Source of the DNA: Bacillota bacterium | GTDB taxonomy: Bacteria; Bacillota; Thermincolia; Thermincolales; UBA2595 | Direction: 5' to 3' | Assembly: GCA_021847735.1 (NCBI GenBank) | Contig: JAJZQD010000019.1 | Coordinates: forward strand, 1 to 34,252 | DNA: 34,252 nucleotides | Shown: positions 1-8,549 of the stretch, one piece after another | Position numbering within the stretch: position 1 is the first letter of the stretch | Layout: every line of letters starts with the position of its first letter | Made by a program: the position numbers and the translations under genes | The notes under the pieces: generated by a model | Told to the model about the DNA's origin: nothing | What the model saw: the letters and a program-made list of their open reading frames with translations, nothing else | The model's database searches: none

Positions 1-782
1 GCTTGCGTAACACTCCTGCTTCCACAGCTTCATTACTTTTGAATTTTGAGGGTGTTGCTACTACTTTAATCGCTTACCTTGTTTTTAAAGAAGCGGTTGG
101 TAAACGTATTTGGTTGGCGGTCGCATCCATAACAACCGCAAGCATTATACTTTCTTGGAATACAGGTGGCGGGTGGGGTTTTTCTTTAGGTGCTGCAGGT
201 GTAATTGGCGCTTGTATTCTTTGGGGAATGGATAATAATTTTACGTGTAATATTTCAGCAAAAGACCCGCTTGTAATTGTAACAATAAAGGGTTTGGTAG
301 CGGGCAGCTTTTCTTTGATATTGGCCTTATTACTTCACAATAACTTACCCAATTTCAAAATCATACTATTGGCTATGCTATTTGGTTGTCTTAGCTATGG
401 CTTGAGCATTATTCTGTTTATTCTCGCAATGAGAAATCTCGGAGCTGCAAGAACAAGTGCCCTTTTTGGTACTGCTCCGTTTGTAGGTGCGCTATTGTCA
501 TTTGTACTGTTTAGAGATTTGCCGGGGATTCCGTTTTTTATTACACTACCTTTCATGGTTATAGGTGCTACCTTATTATTAAGTGAGGAACATACTCACA
601 ATCATTGTCATGATATGATTAAGCACGAACATCGTCATAGCCATGATGATTGTCATCATACGCATCACCACTCCGGTGAGGTTGTTTTGGTCAATGATTG
701 CCATTCGCATTTTCACATTCATGAAGCTATTGAACACTGTCATCATCATACTCCTGACATTCATCATTGGCACGACCATTAA
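1..782 (+). CDS. DMT/EamA-family transporter with His-rich tail, 5'-truncated by window edge
   Basis: The reading frame is open to the left edge, so the N-terminal part lies outside the window; the TTG at base 3 is probably an internal Leu codon. About 195 residues of hydrophobic protein with roughly seven membrane segments remain, including the RNTPAS...NFEGVATTLIAY region and the AMRNLGAARTSALFGTAPFVGALLS segment typical of EamA drug/metabolite transporters. The last ~65 residues are a hydrophilic tail with 25 His and 4 Cys, many as HxH or HHH runs. Family knowledge: DMT members export small metabolites, and related proteins with similar tails exist. The tail suggests metal binding, but the substrate is unknown. 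A hairpin terminator follows at 905-936. Confidence 0.85.
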   Translation, partial: LRNTPASTASLLLNFEGVATTLIAYLVFKEAVGKRIWLAVASITTASIILSWNTGGGWGFSLGAAGVIGACILWGMDNNFTCNISAKDPLVIVTIKGLVAGSFSLILALLLHNNLPNFKIILLAMLFGCLSYGLSIILFILAMRNLGAARTSALFGTAPFVGALLSFVLFRDLPGIPFFITLPFMVIGATLLLSEEHTHNHCHDMIKHEHRHSHDDCHHTHHHSGEVVLVNDCHSHFHIHEAIEHCHHHTPDIHHWHDH

Positions 783-904
783 AAAGTTAATTACTCGGAG
801 CTAAATTTGGTTTAGTAAGTAGCTAGTGTTTAATCCGAAGGGCGGGAAATTACTTAATTTTGTTTATCACTGGTTTCTGTGTATAAAAATTGAATGAAAT
901 GCAA

Positions 905-936
905 ACGAGAGAGCAATTACGCTCCCTCGTTTTTTA
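905..936 (+). terminator. Intrinsic terminator after DMT transporter
   Basis: ACGAGAGAGC (905-914) pairs with GCTCCCTCGT (921-930) with one mismatch around a 6-nt loop, followed by a run of six T. It closes the transporter gene about 120 bp after its stop. Confidence 0.75.
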
Positions 937-1021
937 TTTGAGTAGGCAGCAACTGTAATAAATAACGGCGGGAAATTTCGGGAACAATTAAATTAATCAA
1001 AAATAAAGGAGTTGTTCAAGT

Positions 1022-3026
1022 ATGATTGTTAAAACCGATAGAGAACCTAACCGCTTAATTAACGAGAAGTCACCTTACCTTTTACAACACGCTCACAACC
1101 CTGTGAACTGGTATCCTTGGGGTGAGGAAGCATTTGATAAAGCGAAAAAGGAGGATAAGGCTGTGTTCTTATCAATTGGATACTCGTAGGTGGCATCTTT
1201 CGACATGCCATTGGTGCCATGTCATGGAACGCGAATCCTTTGAAGATGAAGAAGTTGCAAAAATATTAAACGAAGATTACGTTTCAATAAAAGTAGACCG
1301 CGAGGAACGCCCCGATATAGATACTATCTATATGGCAGTTTGCCAAGCGATGACAGGCCATGGAGGATGGCCCATGACTGTTATTATGACCCCCGACAAA
1401 AAGCCGTTTTTCGCCGGGACTTACTTCCCAAAGGAAAGCTCCCGGGGGATGCCAGGGCTAATGAACATATTGCAACAGATTGCTGATATGTGGAAAACGG
1501 ACAAGGATAGGATTATTGGTTCCGGCGAAGAAGTCGCCGAAGCGGTCCGGACATCGATGTTTAAACACGAAGCCGGAGAAGTGACAGAAAATGCCCTCCA
1601 CAGGGCCTTCAGGTATTTTGAAGATTCCTTTGATAGCAAATTTGGAGGTTTTGGACGTGCACCAAAGTTTCCGACACCACATAATCTGATGCTTCTGCTA
1701 CGGTACTGGCAACTTACAGGCCAAAGCAAGTCCCTTGAAATGGTGGAAAAGACCCTTGATTCAATGTACCTCGGCGGTATTTACGATCATGTCGGATTTG
1801 GTTTTTCTAGGTATTCTACTGACCAAAAATGGCTAGTGCCACATTTTGAAAAAATGCTATATGATAATTCACTTTTAGTAATTGCTTACCTAGAAGCATA
1901 TCAGGCTACAGGCAATGAGCGTTTCGCCAGGGTTGCCAGGGAAATATTCACCTACGTACAGCGTGATATGACTTCTCCAGAAGGAGCCTTTTATTCTGCG
2001 GAGGACGCTGATTCCGAGGGCGAAGAAGGTAAGTTTTATGTTTGGACCCAGGACGAAATAAAACAGGTTCTTGGGGAAGAACTTGGTAACAGATATTGTA
2101 TGGCTTACAACATAACGAAGCATGGAAATTTTGAAGGTAAAAATATTCCTAACCTTATAGAAAACAGCTATGTTGATGGATTCGAAGATGCCAGGAAAAA
2201 GTTGTTTGAATACCGGGAACAACGGGTGCATCCATTTAAGGATGACAAAATTTTAACCTCCTGGAATGGTCTGATGATCGTAGCATTGGCTTATGGTTCA
2301 CGTGCTTTGGATGAACCAAAATATTCCAAGACGGCGGAACGGGCAGTTCAATTTATACTAAAACACTTGAGGAGAGATGATGGCCGTCTTATGGCCCGTT
2401 ATCGCCATGGCGAAGCAGCGCATCTAGGGTATGTCGACGACTACGCGTTTCTTGTTTGGGGACTTATTGAACTCTACGAAGCAACCTTTAAGCATGAATA
2501 CTTACAGCAGGCTCTTGACCTGAATAAAGACATGCTGGAACTGTTCTGGGACAAGGATGGAGGCGGGTTGTTCCTTTACGGCTCAGATGCCGAAGCCTTG
2601 ATAGCGAGGCCCAAGGAATTATATGATGGCGCAATACCTTCCGGCAACTCTGTGGCTGCCGTTAACTTTATACGTTTGGCAAGACTTACAGGGGACAGGG
2701 ATCTGGAAGAAACAACGGAATCGCAATTCAAAGCTTTCGGTGGCTCAGTTAATGAGATGCCCATGAGTCATACTCACTTTCTTATGGCAGCTTATTTGAA
2801 TATTACACCGCCCATCGATATCACTCTTGCGGGGGAACCGGGAAGAGATGACCTAATTCGGCTTACTGGAGTAATTAACAGTGGTTTCAGACCAAACATG
2901 GTTGTATCGTTAAATCAGCCTGGCAAAATTCCAGTTGATGGGAAGGCTGCTGCTTATATTTGTAAAGACTTCTCTTGTATGCCCCCGATAACTGATAACG
3001 AACAACTAGCAGAAATACTTGACTGA
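1022..3026 (+). pseudogene. yyaL: YyaL/DUF255 thioredoxin-domain protein, disrupted by 16-bp insertion
   Basis: The natural start is ATG 1022, preceded by AAAGGAG at about 10 nt. The frame encodes [20 protein letters not shown] and onward to LSIGYS, then hits TAG at 1187. The protein resumes in another frame at 1203 with TCHWCHVMERESFEDEEVAK and runs to the stop at 3026. Removing the 16 bases 1187-1202 (taggtggcatctttcg) restores GYS-TCHWCHVME, the conserved thioredoxin-like site of this family, and gives a protein of about 662 residues, near the usual length (~680). The rest shows the family's alpha/alpha-barrel-like C-terminal part without other breaks. The 16 bp are bounded by TCG on both sides. 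As sequenced, no full-length product is possible; translation from an internal start would lack the N-terminus. A sequencing or assembly artefact cannot be excluded. Confidence 0.85.
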
Positions 3027-3296
3027 TAAAACTAACTATTTCAACAAATCAATACCGGAACCAGCCGTTACATCAAAAGGATGCATAATGTTTCTTCATC
3101 TGGGGGCTGACAGGCTGTTTTCCAACATTTATAATTTAAGCCTCTTCAGGGAATAAAAAGAACAAGGCTGTTGTTAGGAGAGTTTAAAAAGCAGCCGCAG
3201 CAAAAAGGCATCAACTCAACCTTTATGAGTTCCAAATGGGCTCGCTGCAGAACGAGTATGTGGAACACGCCTATGAACGAATAGGGGGTAATTTCG

Positions 3297-3746
3297 TTGT
3301 TAAAAGACCGAATTTTGGCCGGAAGTGTCGCCGGCATGATAGCGACACTTGTCAAAGCTGTTCCCAACTTTATTCTTTGGAAGCTCGGGATTGTAAAATA
3401 CCTGTATTTTCAAGTTGCCGCTTCCGCCCTGGTCACCCCACAGGATGTTAATACAACGTTAGGTTTGGTGGTTGGTTTCATCACCGATATTATCACAGGG
3501 GGAAGCCTTGGTTTACTGATTGTATTCTTGTTCAGGTATACCGGGCGAGACTACTGGTGGTATAAAGGGCTGATTGTCGGGAACCTGATTTGGCTTTGGG
3601 GTCTGGGTGAATTAATTAATTTTGGGGCAGCCCGAATTATCCCTCTCCAGCCGGCATTCCGCCTTGCCTCCTTAGTCGACCACCAAATATTTGGGCTCAC
3701 AGCCACATACCTGATAGTAAAATGGTATCCCCGGAACGAAAAGTAG
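3297..3746 (+). CDS. Small membrane protein of unknown function
   Basis: A 149-residue protein starting at TTG 3297, chosen because AGGGGG lies 8 nt upstream. It has about four hydrophobic segments: residues ~5-25, ~38-60 (QVAASALVTPQ...), ~62-82 and ~92-112, with a final amphipathic stretch ending in VKWYPRNEK. I recognise no motif. It stands alone between the broken yyaL gene and a palindromic repeat element that begins 12 bp after its stop. Confidence 0.7.
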   Translation: MLKDRILAGSVAGMIATLVKAVPNFILWKLGIVKYLYFQVAASALVTPQDVNTTLGLVVGFITDIITGGSLGLLIVFLFRYTGRDYWWYKGLIVGNLIWLWGLGELINFGAARIIPLQPAFRLASLVDHQIFGLTATYLIVKWYPRNEK

Positions 3747-3757
3747 GAACGCGTACT

Positions 3758-3877
3758 AAAAGAGGCAGGTATGTTCCTTCGAGCGGCAACAACGCCCGTT
3801 GGCAAACCAATCCCGCTTACGCGGGAAGGTTTGCCGACGGGCGTCAGACCGCTCTCCGGAACACACCTGCCTCTTTT
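3758..3877. repeat. Long palindromic hairpin element, copy 1 (120 bp)
   Basis: The outer arms (3758-3777 and 3858-3877) match as inverted repeats at 19 of 20 positions; the core is GGCAGGTATGTTCC. Inside, further nested arms pair in order: GAGCGG/CCGCTC, ACGCCCGT/ACGGGCGT, GGCAAACC/GGTTTGCC and TCCCGC/GCGGGA around a TTAC loop. The whole element can fold into one long stem. A second copy with the same outer arms and the same nested order lies at 5146-5311. Confidence 0.85.
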
Positions 3878-3891
3878 GGTAAAACGATAAA

Positions 3892-3931
3892 GAAAAAAAG
3901 ATGAAGCTGTCCTAATCTATTTTAGGACAGC
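3892..3931 (-). terminator. Intrinsic terminator of the triheme cytochrome gene
   Basis: GCTGTCCTAA (3906-3915) and TTAGGACAGC (3922-3931) form a 10-bp stem. On the minus strand it is followed, a few bases on, by a T-rich run (complement of 3892-3899). Confidence 0.75.
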
Positions 3932-3941
3932 CCCTTTGTCA

Positions 3942-4580
3942 TTACGGTGTAGGAGTTGGTAGCTCCTCTGGCGTTTGGCTGGTTTTGGGTTGAGCCTGCT
4001 CGCTGCGCTGTTTGGCAGGTTTGGTTGGCTGCACCGTTTTGGGTGGGGTTAATTTTTTGGGTTCCGTTGCCGGACCCGGTACTGATTTTGGTTCAACAGG
4101 CTTTTCGGCAGCGGTCCCTGATCGGTATCCCGCCAGGGGATAACCTTTAATCCCGGATACCCCGTTGGTCTCCACGGTATGACAGGAAAAGCACTGGCCT
4201 TTCATTTTGGTATAAAAAAGCCCGCTTCCCCAGTGGGTTTTATGAATACCCCGGAAAAACCGTTTATACAGGTCATAGTTCTTTTGGGCTTCGTGACAGG
4301 CATAGCAAGCATTGACGCTTGTTTCTTTTACTTCCGGGTGACCCGAAATTCTACGCACATAAGCCGATAACGAGCGGTCAACATCTGCCGTTTTTTTGTG
4401 ACAGGAAACGCAGCCGTTTTCGTAAGAATCTCTGCCTGCCGCTTCCATCAGGTTAGCTGCCGCCGGGGGTTTAACCGGATTCGGGGAAGCGGGCTTCCTG
4501 ACAGCACTCTTCTGGCAGCCGGCAATAACCAAAATTGGAATCAGTAATAGTAGTGTTAAAGGTACAATCCGACGATACAT
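3942..4580 (-). CDS. Triheme c-type cytochrome lipoprotein
   Basis: A 212-residue protein starting at ATG 4580, with AGGAGG 7 nt upstream; the TTG three bases earlier is too close to the ribosome site. Residues 1-22 are a lipoprotein signal ending in VIAGC, so Cys22 would be lipidated and the protein anchored outside the membrane. Three CxxCH heme motifs follow: CVSCH, CYACH and CFSCH, with several further His as possible distal ligands. The last ~60 residues are low-complexity, rich in Pro, Lys, Thr and Gln, and may span the cell wall. Likely role: extracytoplasmic electron transfer. No enzyme is encoded next to it; it is monocistronic with its own terminator. Confidence 0.88.
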   Translation of the reverse strand: MYRRIVPLTLLLLIPILVIAGCQKSAVRKPASPNPVKPPAAANLMEAAGRDSYENGCVSCHKKTADVDRSLSAYVRRISGHPEVKETSVNACYACHEAQKNYDLYKRFFRGIHKTHWGSGLFYTKMKGQCFSCHTVETNGVSGIKGYPLAGYRSGTAAEKPVEPKSVPGPATEPKKLTPPKTVQPTKPAKQRSEQAQPKTSQTPEELPTPTP

Positions 4581-4674
4581 CAATATACCTCCTTTTGGTT
4601 TTTATCTAGTTTCTCCGGTCTTTCGGAATTAATGCTAATTACCGGTAATTTCGATTTGATGAATAACGGTAGGC

Positions 4675-4732
4675 AGCTCAAGTATAATTTTTTAAAAATA
4701 AATAATACTAAACTTGAGCTTTAAAAAATTAT
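4675..4732. promoter_or_regulatory. Interleaved inverted repeats (a-b-a'-b') with a TATAAT box
   Basis: AGCTCAAGT (4675-4683) is inverted at ACTTGAGCT (4712-4720), and the directly adjoining ATAATTTTTTAAA (4684-4696) is inverted exactly at 4720-4732. The order is a-b-a'-b', which in RNA would be an H-type pseudoknot and in DNA could be overlapping operators. A perfect TATAAT lies at 4683-4688, with only a poor -35 region. It sits just upstream of the ribosome site GGAGG (4736-4740) of the next gene. Confidence 0.5.
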
Positions 4733-4752
4733 TTTGGAGGTGTTCTATCCTA

Positions 4753-5112
4753 ATGCATCAACAAATGAGCCTGCTTCAGCAGAATCTTAACCAGATTGCC
4801 CAAATTTGCAACCAGCTAAGCCAAAATGAACAAGCCAACGCCTCAAAACTTATCCAGATGCAGAATGCCGAACGTACCGCCGCTCAACAACTGCAGCACT
4901 GTGCCCAGCTTTGCAGCCAGGTTAGCCAGCAGATGCAGCAGGTAGTTGGCAGTACACAATTTGGCAATGTCAGCCAGCAAGCTTTTTCACCGAGTACCAG
5001 CGACTCCCTTGGTAACATGCAAAGTACCAACTGGGCAAACCGCCCTGTGAGCACCGGCCAATTTTCCACTGCTCCTAATATGGGATCGATTCCCCCATAC
5101 AAAGCCTACTAA
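4753..5112 (+). CDS. Gln-rich small protein, function unknown
   Basis: A 119-residue protein from ATG 4753, with TTGGAGG ending 12 nt upstream. The first ~70 residues are Gln/Asn-rich and predicted helical (MHQQMSLLQQNLNQIAQI...), with heptad-like Leu/Ile spacing and Cys residues in INQL/CAQLC-like positions. The C-terminal ~45 residues are Ser/Asn/Pro-rich and disordered-looking, ending in IPPYKAY. It has no signal peptide. The composition resembles small spore-coat-type proteins of Firmicutes, but I cannot assign it to a family. A clean terminator follows nine bases after the stop. Confidence 0.7.
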   Translation: MHQQMSLLQQNLNQIAQICNQLSQNEQANASKLIQMQNAERTAAQQLQHCAQLCSQVSQQMQQVVGSTQFGNVSQQAFSPSTSDSLGNMQSTNWANRPVSTGQFSTAPNMGSIPPYKAY

Positions 5113-5120
5113 ACCGGCAA

Positions 5121-5146
5121 AGCCCCTGCAAAAGGGGCTTTTTTTG
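5121..5146 (+). terminator. Intrinsic terminator of the Gln-rich protein gene
   Basis: AGCCCCT (5121-5127) pairs with AGGGGCT (5133-5139) around GCAAA and is followed by an unbroken T run. It directly abuts the left arm of the second palindromic element. Confidence 0.9.
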
Positions 5147-5311
5147 GAAAGGGCAGGTATATTCCTTCGGGCGAGCAACAACTCAGCCGGCAAAACTGCT
5201 CCCGCAAACGCGGACCGCAGGCCGGCGGACGTCACAGGCTGTTGAAAAACTTCGTCTAGCTTTGTCACCAGGCCCGTCAGCCTCGCTCCCCGGAACATAC
5301 CTGCCCTTTCC
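5146..5311. repeat. Long palindromic hairpin element, copy 2 (166 bp, with internal insertion)
   Basis: The outer arms 5146-5165 and 5292-5311 match as inverted repeats at 19 of 20 positions and share GGGCAGGTAT..TTCC with copy 1. The interior keeps the same nested order (GGCGAG/CTCGCT, CCGGC/GCCGG, CCGC-aaac-GCGG). It carries about 45 extra bases (roughly 5233-5279) bounded by GTCA on both sides at the place where copy 1 has a single GTCA. Confidence 0.8.
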
Positions 5312-5323
5312 TCTTTTCGAAAA

Positions 5324-5350
5324 CCAAAAAAACTGTCTCTTTGATACAGT
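5324..5350 (-). terminator. Intrinsic terminator of the VanW-family gene
   Basis: On the minus strand ACTGT and ACAGT (complements of 5346-5350 and 5332-5336) form a short stem with inner TC/GA pairs, followed by seven T. Confidence 0.65.
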
Positions 5351-5366
5351 GACTAAAAAATATTGC

Positions 5367-6239
5367 TTAGGGGCCCACGGAAACCAAGCGTGGTGACGGG
5401 CGGTAGGAACTGACCCCTAAATCCCTGGTTATTTCTTTGCCGGTAGATTCGCTGATGACAATCCGGGAATGGACTGATATTCCTTCAGAGCCCTCATATT
5501 TTACTTTCTCCACTCCCTTGGGCAAGGTAGGGTCAAATACACGCTCAGTCCAGGTCTTGGTCCGGCTGAGGGTTTCGTGAACCCACCTGATGTGCGGGGG
5601 TTTGGAAGTCCCGTAAAAGGCGATATATAAAGTACCACCTGTATTTTTTGCCCAGATAAGGATAGGGGCGCCGGTTGTATTCTTGAACTTGAAATCCTTC
5701 GTCCCGTACGATATTGTAGCATCCTGACCCGGTGGAACGTAGGGGACGGTCATGGAATGGGGGTGCCTTTCCACAATTTTCTGGTTAGCCAGGATGGCCA
5801 CATTGTATATTACTGAAGCAATCTTGCATACCCCACCGCCTACTGTGGAGACAATTCGGCCGCCGCTATACATTGGCCCGGGTTTAAATCCCCGGTGGGC
5901 GGAACGCCACCCTACCCTGGAATTCAGGGAAAACACTTCGCCCGGCTTGATTACAGCCCCACGCAGGAAGTCGGCCGCCAGGGAAATGTTATGACGTTCA
6001 TCCAGGATTGGGTCAGGAAGGGTAGCATGGTATTCAGCCATGAGCAGGGGTGTACCGTGCTCTTTTTTGGCCTGCGCAAATTCAGGGTCATTATGCCAGG
6101 GAAGCTGCACGGTGTTTTCACTCCCCGCGGCATTCGGGGGCTGGGGCGCAGGTTTTTTGGCAGGCCCTCCAGCCGCACACCCTGTTGACAATAGAATTAA
6201 TAAAATTATCGGCAAAACCCTGATTCGCACTCCCATCAT
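5367..6239 (-). CDS. VanW-family lipoprotein
   Basis: A 290-residue protein. It begins with tandem ATG codons at 6239 and 6236, with GAGGAG just upstream; the second ATG has the better spacing. The signal ends in LLSTGC, so Cys21 is a likely lipidation site. A Pro/Ala-rich linker follows, then the VanW core: GEVFSLNSRVGWRS, FKPGPMYSGGRIV and VGGGVCKIASVIYNVAI. The last is the family signature with GGGVC and a following YN pair. Family knowledge: VanW occurs in some glycopeptide-resistance clusters and widely in Firmicutes; its biochemical role is not settled, and no van genes are nearby. Monocistronic, with its own terminator at 5324-5350. Confidence 0.88.
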   Translation of the reverse strand: MMGVRIRVLPIILLILLSTGCAAGGPAKKPAPQPPNAAGSENTVQLPWHNDPEFAQAKKEHGTPLLMAEYHATLPDPILDERHNISLAADFLRGAVIKPGEVFSLNSRVGWRSAHRGFKPGPMYSGGRIVSTVGGGVCKIASVIYNVAILANQKIVERHPHSMTVPYVPPGQDATISYGTKDFKFKNTTGAPILIWAKNTGGTLYIAFYGTSKPPHIRWVHETLSRTKTWTERVFDPTLPKGVEKVKYEGSEGISVHSRIVISESTGKEITRDLGVSSYRPSPRLVSVGP

Positions 6240-6505
6240 CTCTCCTCTAAAATCAATCTACCGGTTAGTCTACCCCTCCCGGCCCAAAAATATTGTCATA
6301 GGTTTCCCCGCTGAAGTCGATCTGAAAGGAACTGCCAGTCCTCCAAAGACAAGGGCCAGAGGCGGGGGTTTCTTCTGACCGCCAGGGGGTGGTAAGAGAG
6401 TTTCCCTGCTGCCCCCTGCGAAAAAATAATCAAGACTTGATGTAAAAACAGGAAACAAATCCCGCATTTTTAACGTCAAACAATAAAGCAAAGGGGGTAG
6501 AATGA

Positions 6506-8542
6506 ATGAACAAGTTAATGCTGCGTGTTTACCCGGTTGTTGTCCTGCTTCTTTTTGTCCTGGCCTCAACATCTCCCATGGCATCTGTTACTCCGCCCGG
6601 CCCGCCTGTCAGCCACAAGGTCTACGATGCTCAGCCGCTGCCTGTGGTTGGTTCGTTGGAGAACCTCAGGACTCTGTTGTCCAAAGCGCAAAGCCCCGGG
6701 GTTTACCGGCACAGGGACATGGGACTTAAGTCAGAAAGAATGGTGAACACAACATTTGGTGCGGGTCAAGCGGCAAAATCCATACGGGAACCACAGGAAA
6801 ACGCCAAGGATTTCTCCACTACCAACGTACAGGTACAGGGTGTTGACGAAGCAGATGTTGTCAAGACCGACGGAAAATACATTTACCAGGTTAACAATAA
6901 CCGGGTAATAATTGCTGAAGCCTATCCCGCCAAAAAATTAAAAATCGCCAATATCCTAAAATTTGACGATGGGAATTTCACACCAAGTGAACTCTATATA
7001 GACGAAACCCACCTGGTGGTTATCGGCAACACATATTACGATTCTTCTCCGCCGGCCGTACCGGCACCGACCAACCCTGAGGGCACATTAAAACCCGAAA
7101 AATGCCCCCCTATTTTTATCCACAATACCGTTAAGGGAATCATCTATGATATCAGAGATAAATCAAGCATTAAAAAGCTGCGGGAAATAGAACTTGAAGG
7201 AGACTATGTTTCTTCCAGAAAAGTTGGGTCCGCACTGTACCTGGTGGCCAACAAATATATTGATGTTTACCGCATCATGGACCCGGAACCACCGGCCCCC
7301 GCTTATCGCGACTCAGCCGGCCGGGACAGGTTTGTCGGTGTGGACTACCCGGATATCCGGTATTTTCCCGGTCCGGTGGAGCCCAATTACCTTATGATTG
7401 CAGCATTAAACCTGGACAAACCGGATAAAGAGGTGCAGGTTTCCACCTATCTTGGTTCCGGAGAAGCCATTTACGCTTCGGAAAAGAACCTGTATGTGGC
7501 GGTGAGCCAATACCGTGCTGCCACAAGGCTCCTGCCAAACGGAAATATCAAAATGAAACGGCAGTTCACGATAACGCCGATGCCGGATTATAAAACAGCG
7601 ATTTTCCAATTCGCCCTTGACGAGGGCCAGTCTGAATATAAAGGCAGAGGGGAAGTGCCCGGTACTATCCTGAACCAGTTTTCCATGGACGAGGATAAAG
7701 GCTTCTTCCGGATTGCCACTACCCAGGGTGAAATATGGCGGAATGATGAGTACACTTCCAAGAACAATGTTTATGTCCTGGATGAGGGCTTAAAAATCAC
7801 TGGTAAAATAGAAGACATTGCCCCCGGCGAAAAGATTTATTCCGTGAGATTTATGGGAGACCGTGGTTATATGGTCACTTTTAAAAAGGTGGACCCCCTG
7901 TTTGTGCTTGATTTCAAAGACCCGCAAGCTCCTAAAATACTAGGCACCTTAAAGATTCCCGGATACAGTGACTACCTCCATCCTTATGACGAAAACCACA
8001 TTATCGGTTTTGGCAAAGACACGGTGGAGATGGAGCAGGAAGGTGGGGGCAAAAACCTGGGCACCATGGCATTTTACCAGGGTATGAAAGTAGCCGTTTT
8101 TGATGTGAGTGATGTTCAACACCCGGTGGAAATGTTTAAAGAGATTATCGGTGACAGGGGAACAGACTCGGAGCTGCTGCACAACCACAAGGCATTATTG
8201 TTTGCCAGGGACAAAAACCTGCTGGCTTTCCCGGTTACTGTCATGGAAATAAAAAATAAAAAGGCCGAAAATGCAGGTGTGCCTGAGTACGGCGAGTTTA
8301 CCTTCCAGGGAGCCTATGTCTACAATATTGACCTGATTAACGGCTTTCGCCTTAAAGGACGGATAACTCATATCGACCAAGCGAGCTACGAAAAGTCGGG
8401 GTACGGATGGTATAACGGGGTCAAAAATGTTGATAGAATTCTCTATATCGACGACACACTGTACACCCTGTCCAAAGGAATGATTAAAGCCCACGATATC
8501 GCGGGCTTAAAAGAAAAAAGCAGTCTGGAGATTATACAGTGA
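6506..8542 (+). CDS. Secreted beta-propeller domain protein (PF09826/COG4880 type)
   Basis: A 678-residue protein starting at ATG 6506, behind AAGGGGG. Residues ~5-27 form a signal peptide (VVVLLLFVLASTSPMA). The hallmark of the family, VQGVDEADVVKTDG, stands at about residues 109-123, followed by repeated blade-like segments such as KYIYQVNNNRVIIAE, NLYVAVSQY, KIYSVRFMGDRGYMVTF and DPLFVLDFKDPQAPKILGTLKIPGYSDYLHPYDENHIIGFG. Long linkers are Pro-rich. Function is not known for this family; it is thought to be extracellular or surface-located. It is convergent with the degraded kinase gene, with only 7 bp between the stops. Confidence 0.85.
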   Translation: MNKLMLRVYPVVVLLLFVLASTSPMASVTPPGPPVSHKVYDAQPLPVVGSLENLRTLLSKAQSPGVYRHRDMGLKSERMVNTTFGAGQAAKSIREPQENAKDFSTTNVQVQGVDEADVVKTDGKYIYQVNNNRVIIAEAYPAKKLKIANILKFDDGNFTPSELYIDETHLVVIGNTYYDSSPPAVPAPTNPEGTLKPEKCPPIFIHNTVKGIIYDIRDKSSIKKLREIELEGDYVSSRKVGSALYLVANKYIDVYRIMDPEPPAPAYRDSAGRDRFVGVDYPDIRYFPGPVEPNYLMIAALNLDKPDKEVQVSTYLGSGEAIYASEKNLYVAVSQYRAATRLLPNGNIKMKRQFTITPMPDYKTAIFQFALDEGQSEYKGRGEVPGTILNQFSMDEDKGFFRIATTQGEIWRNDEYTSKNNVYVLDEGLKITGKIEDIAPGEKIYSVRFMGDRGYMVTFKKVDPLFVLDFKDPQAPKILGTLKIPGYSDYLHPYDENHIIGFGKDTVEMEQEGGGKNLGTMAFYQGMKVAVFDVSDVQHPVEMFKEIIGDRGTDSELLHNHKALLFARDKNLLAFPVTVMEIKNKKAENAGVPEYGEFTFQGAYVYNIDLINGFRLKGRITHIDQASYEKSGYGWYNGVKNVDRILYIDDTLYTLSKGMIKAHDIAGLKEKSSLEIIQ

Positions 8543-8549
8543 ATAAACC

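Noticed and set aside
842-977. Direct repeat GGCGGGAAATT at 842 and 967 around the first terminator
   Set aside because: Only 11 bp, with no gene or dyad structure attached; could be chance. No target-site or operator logic could be built on it.
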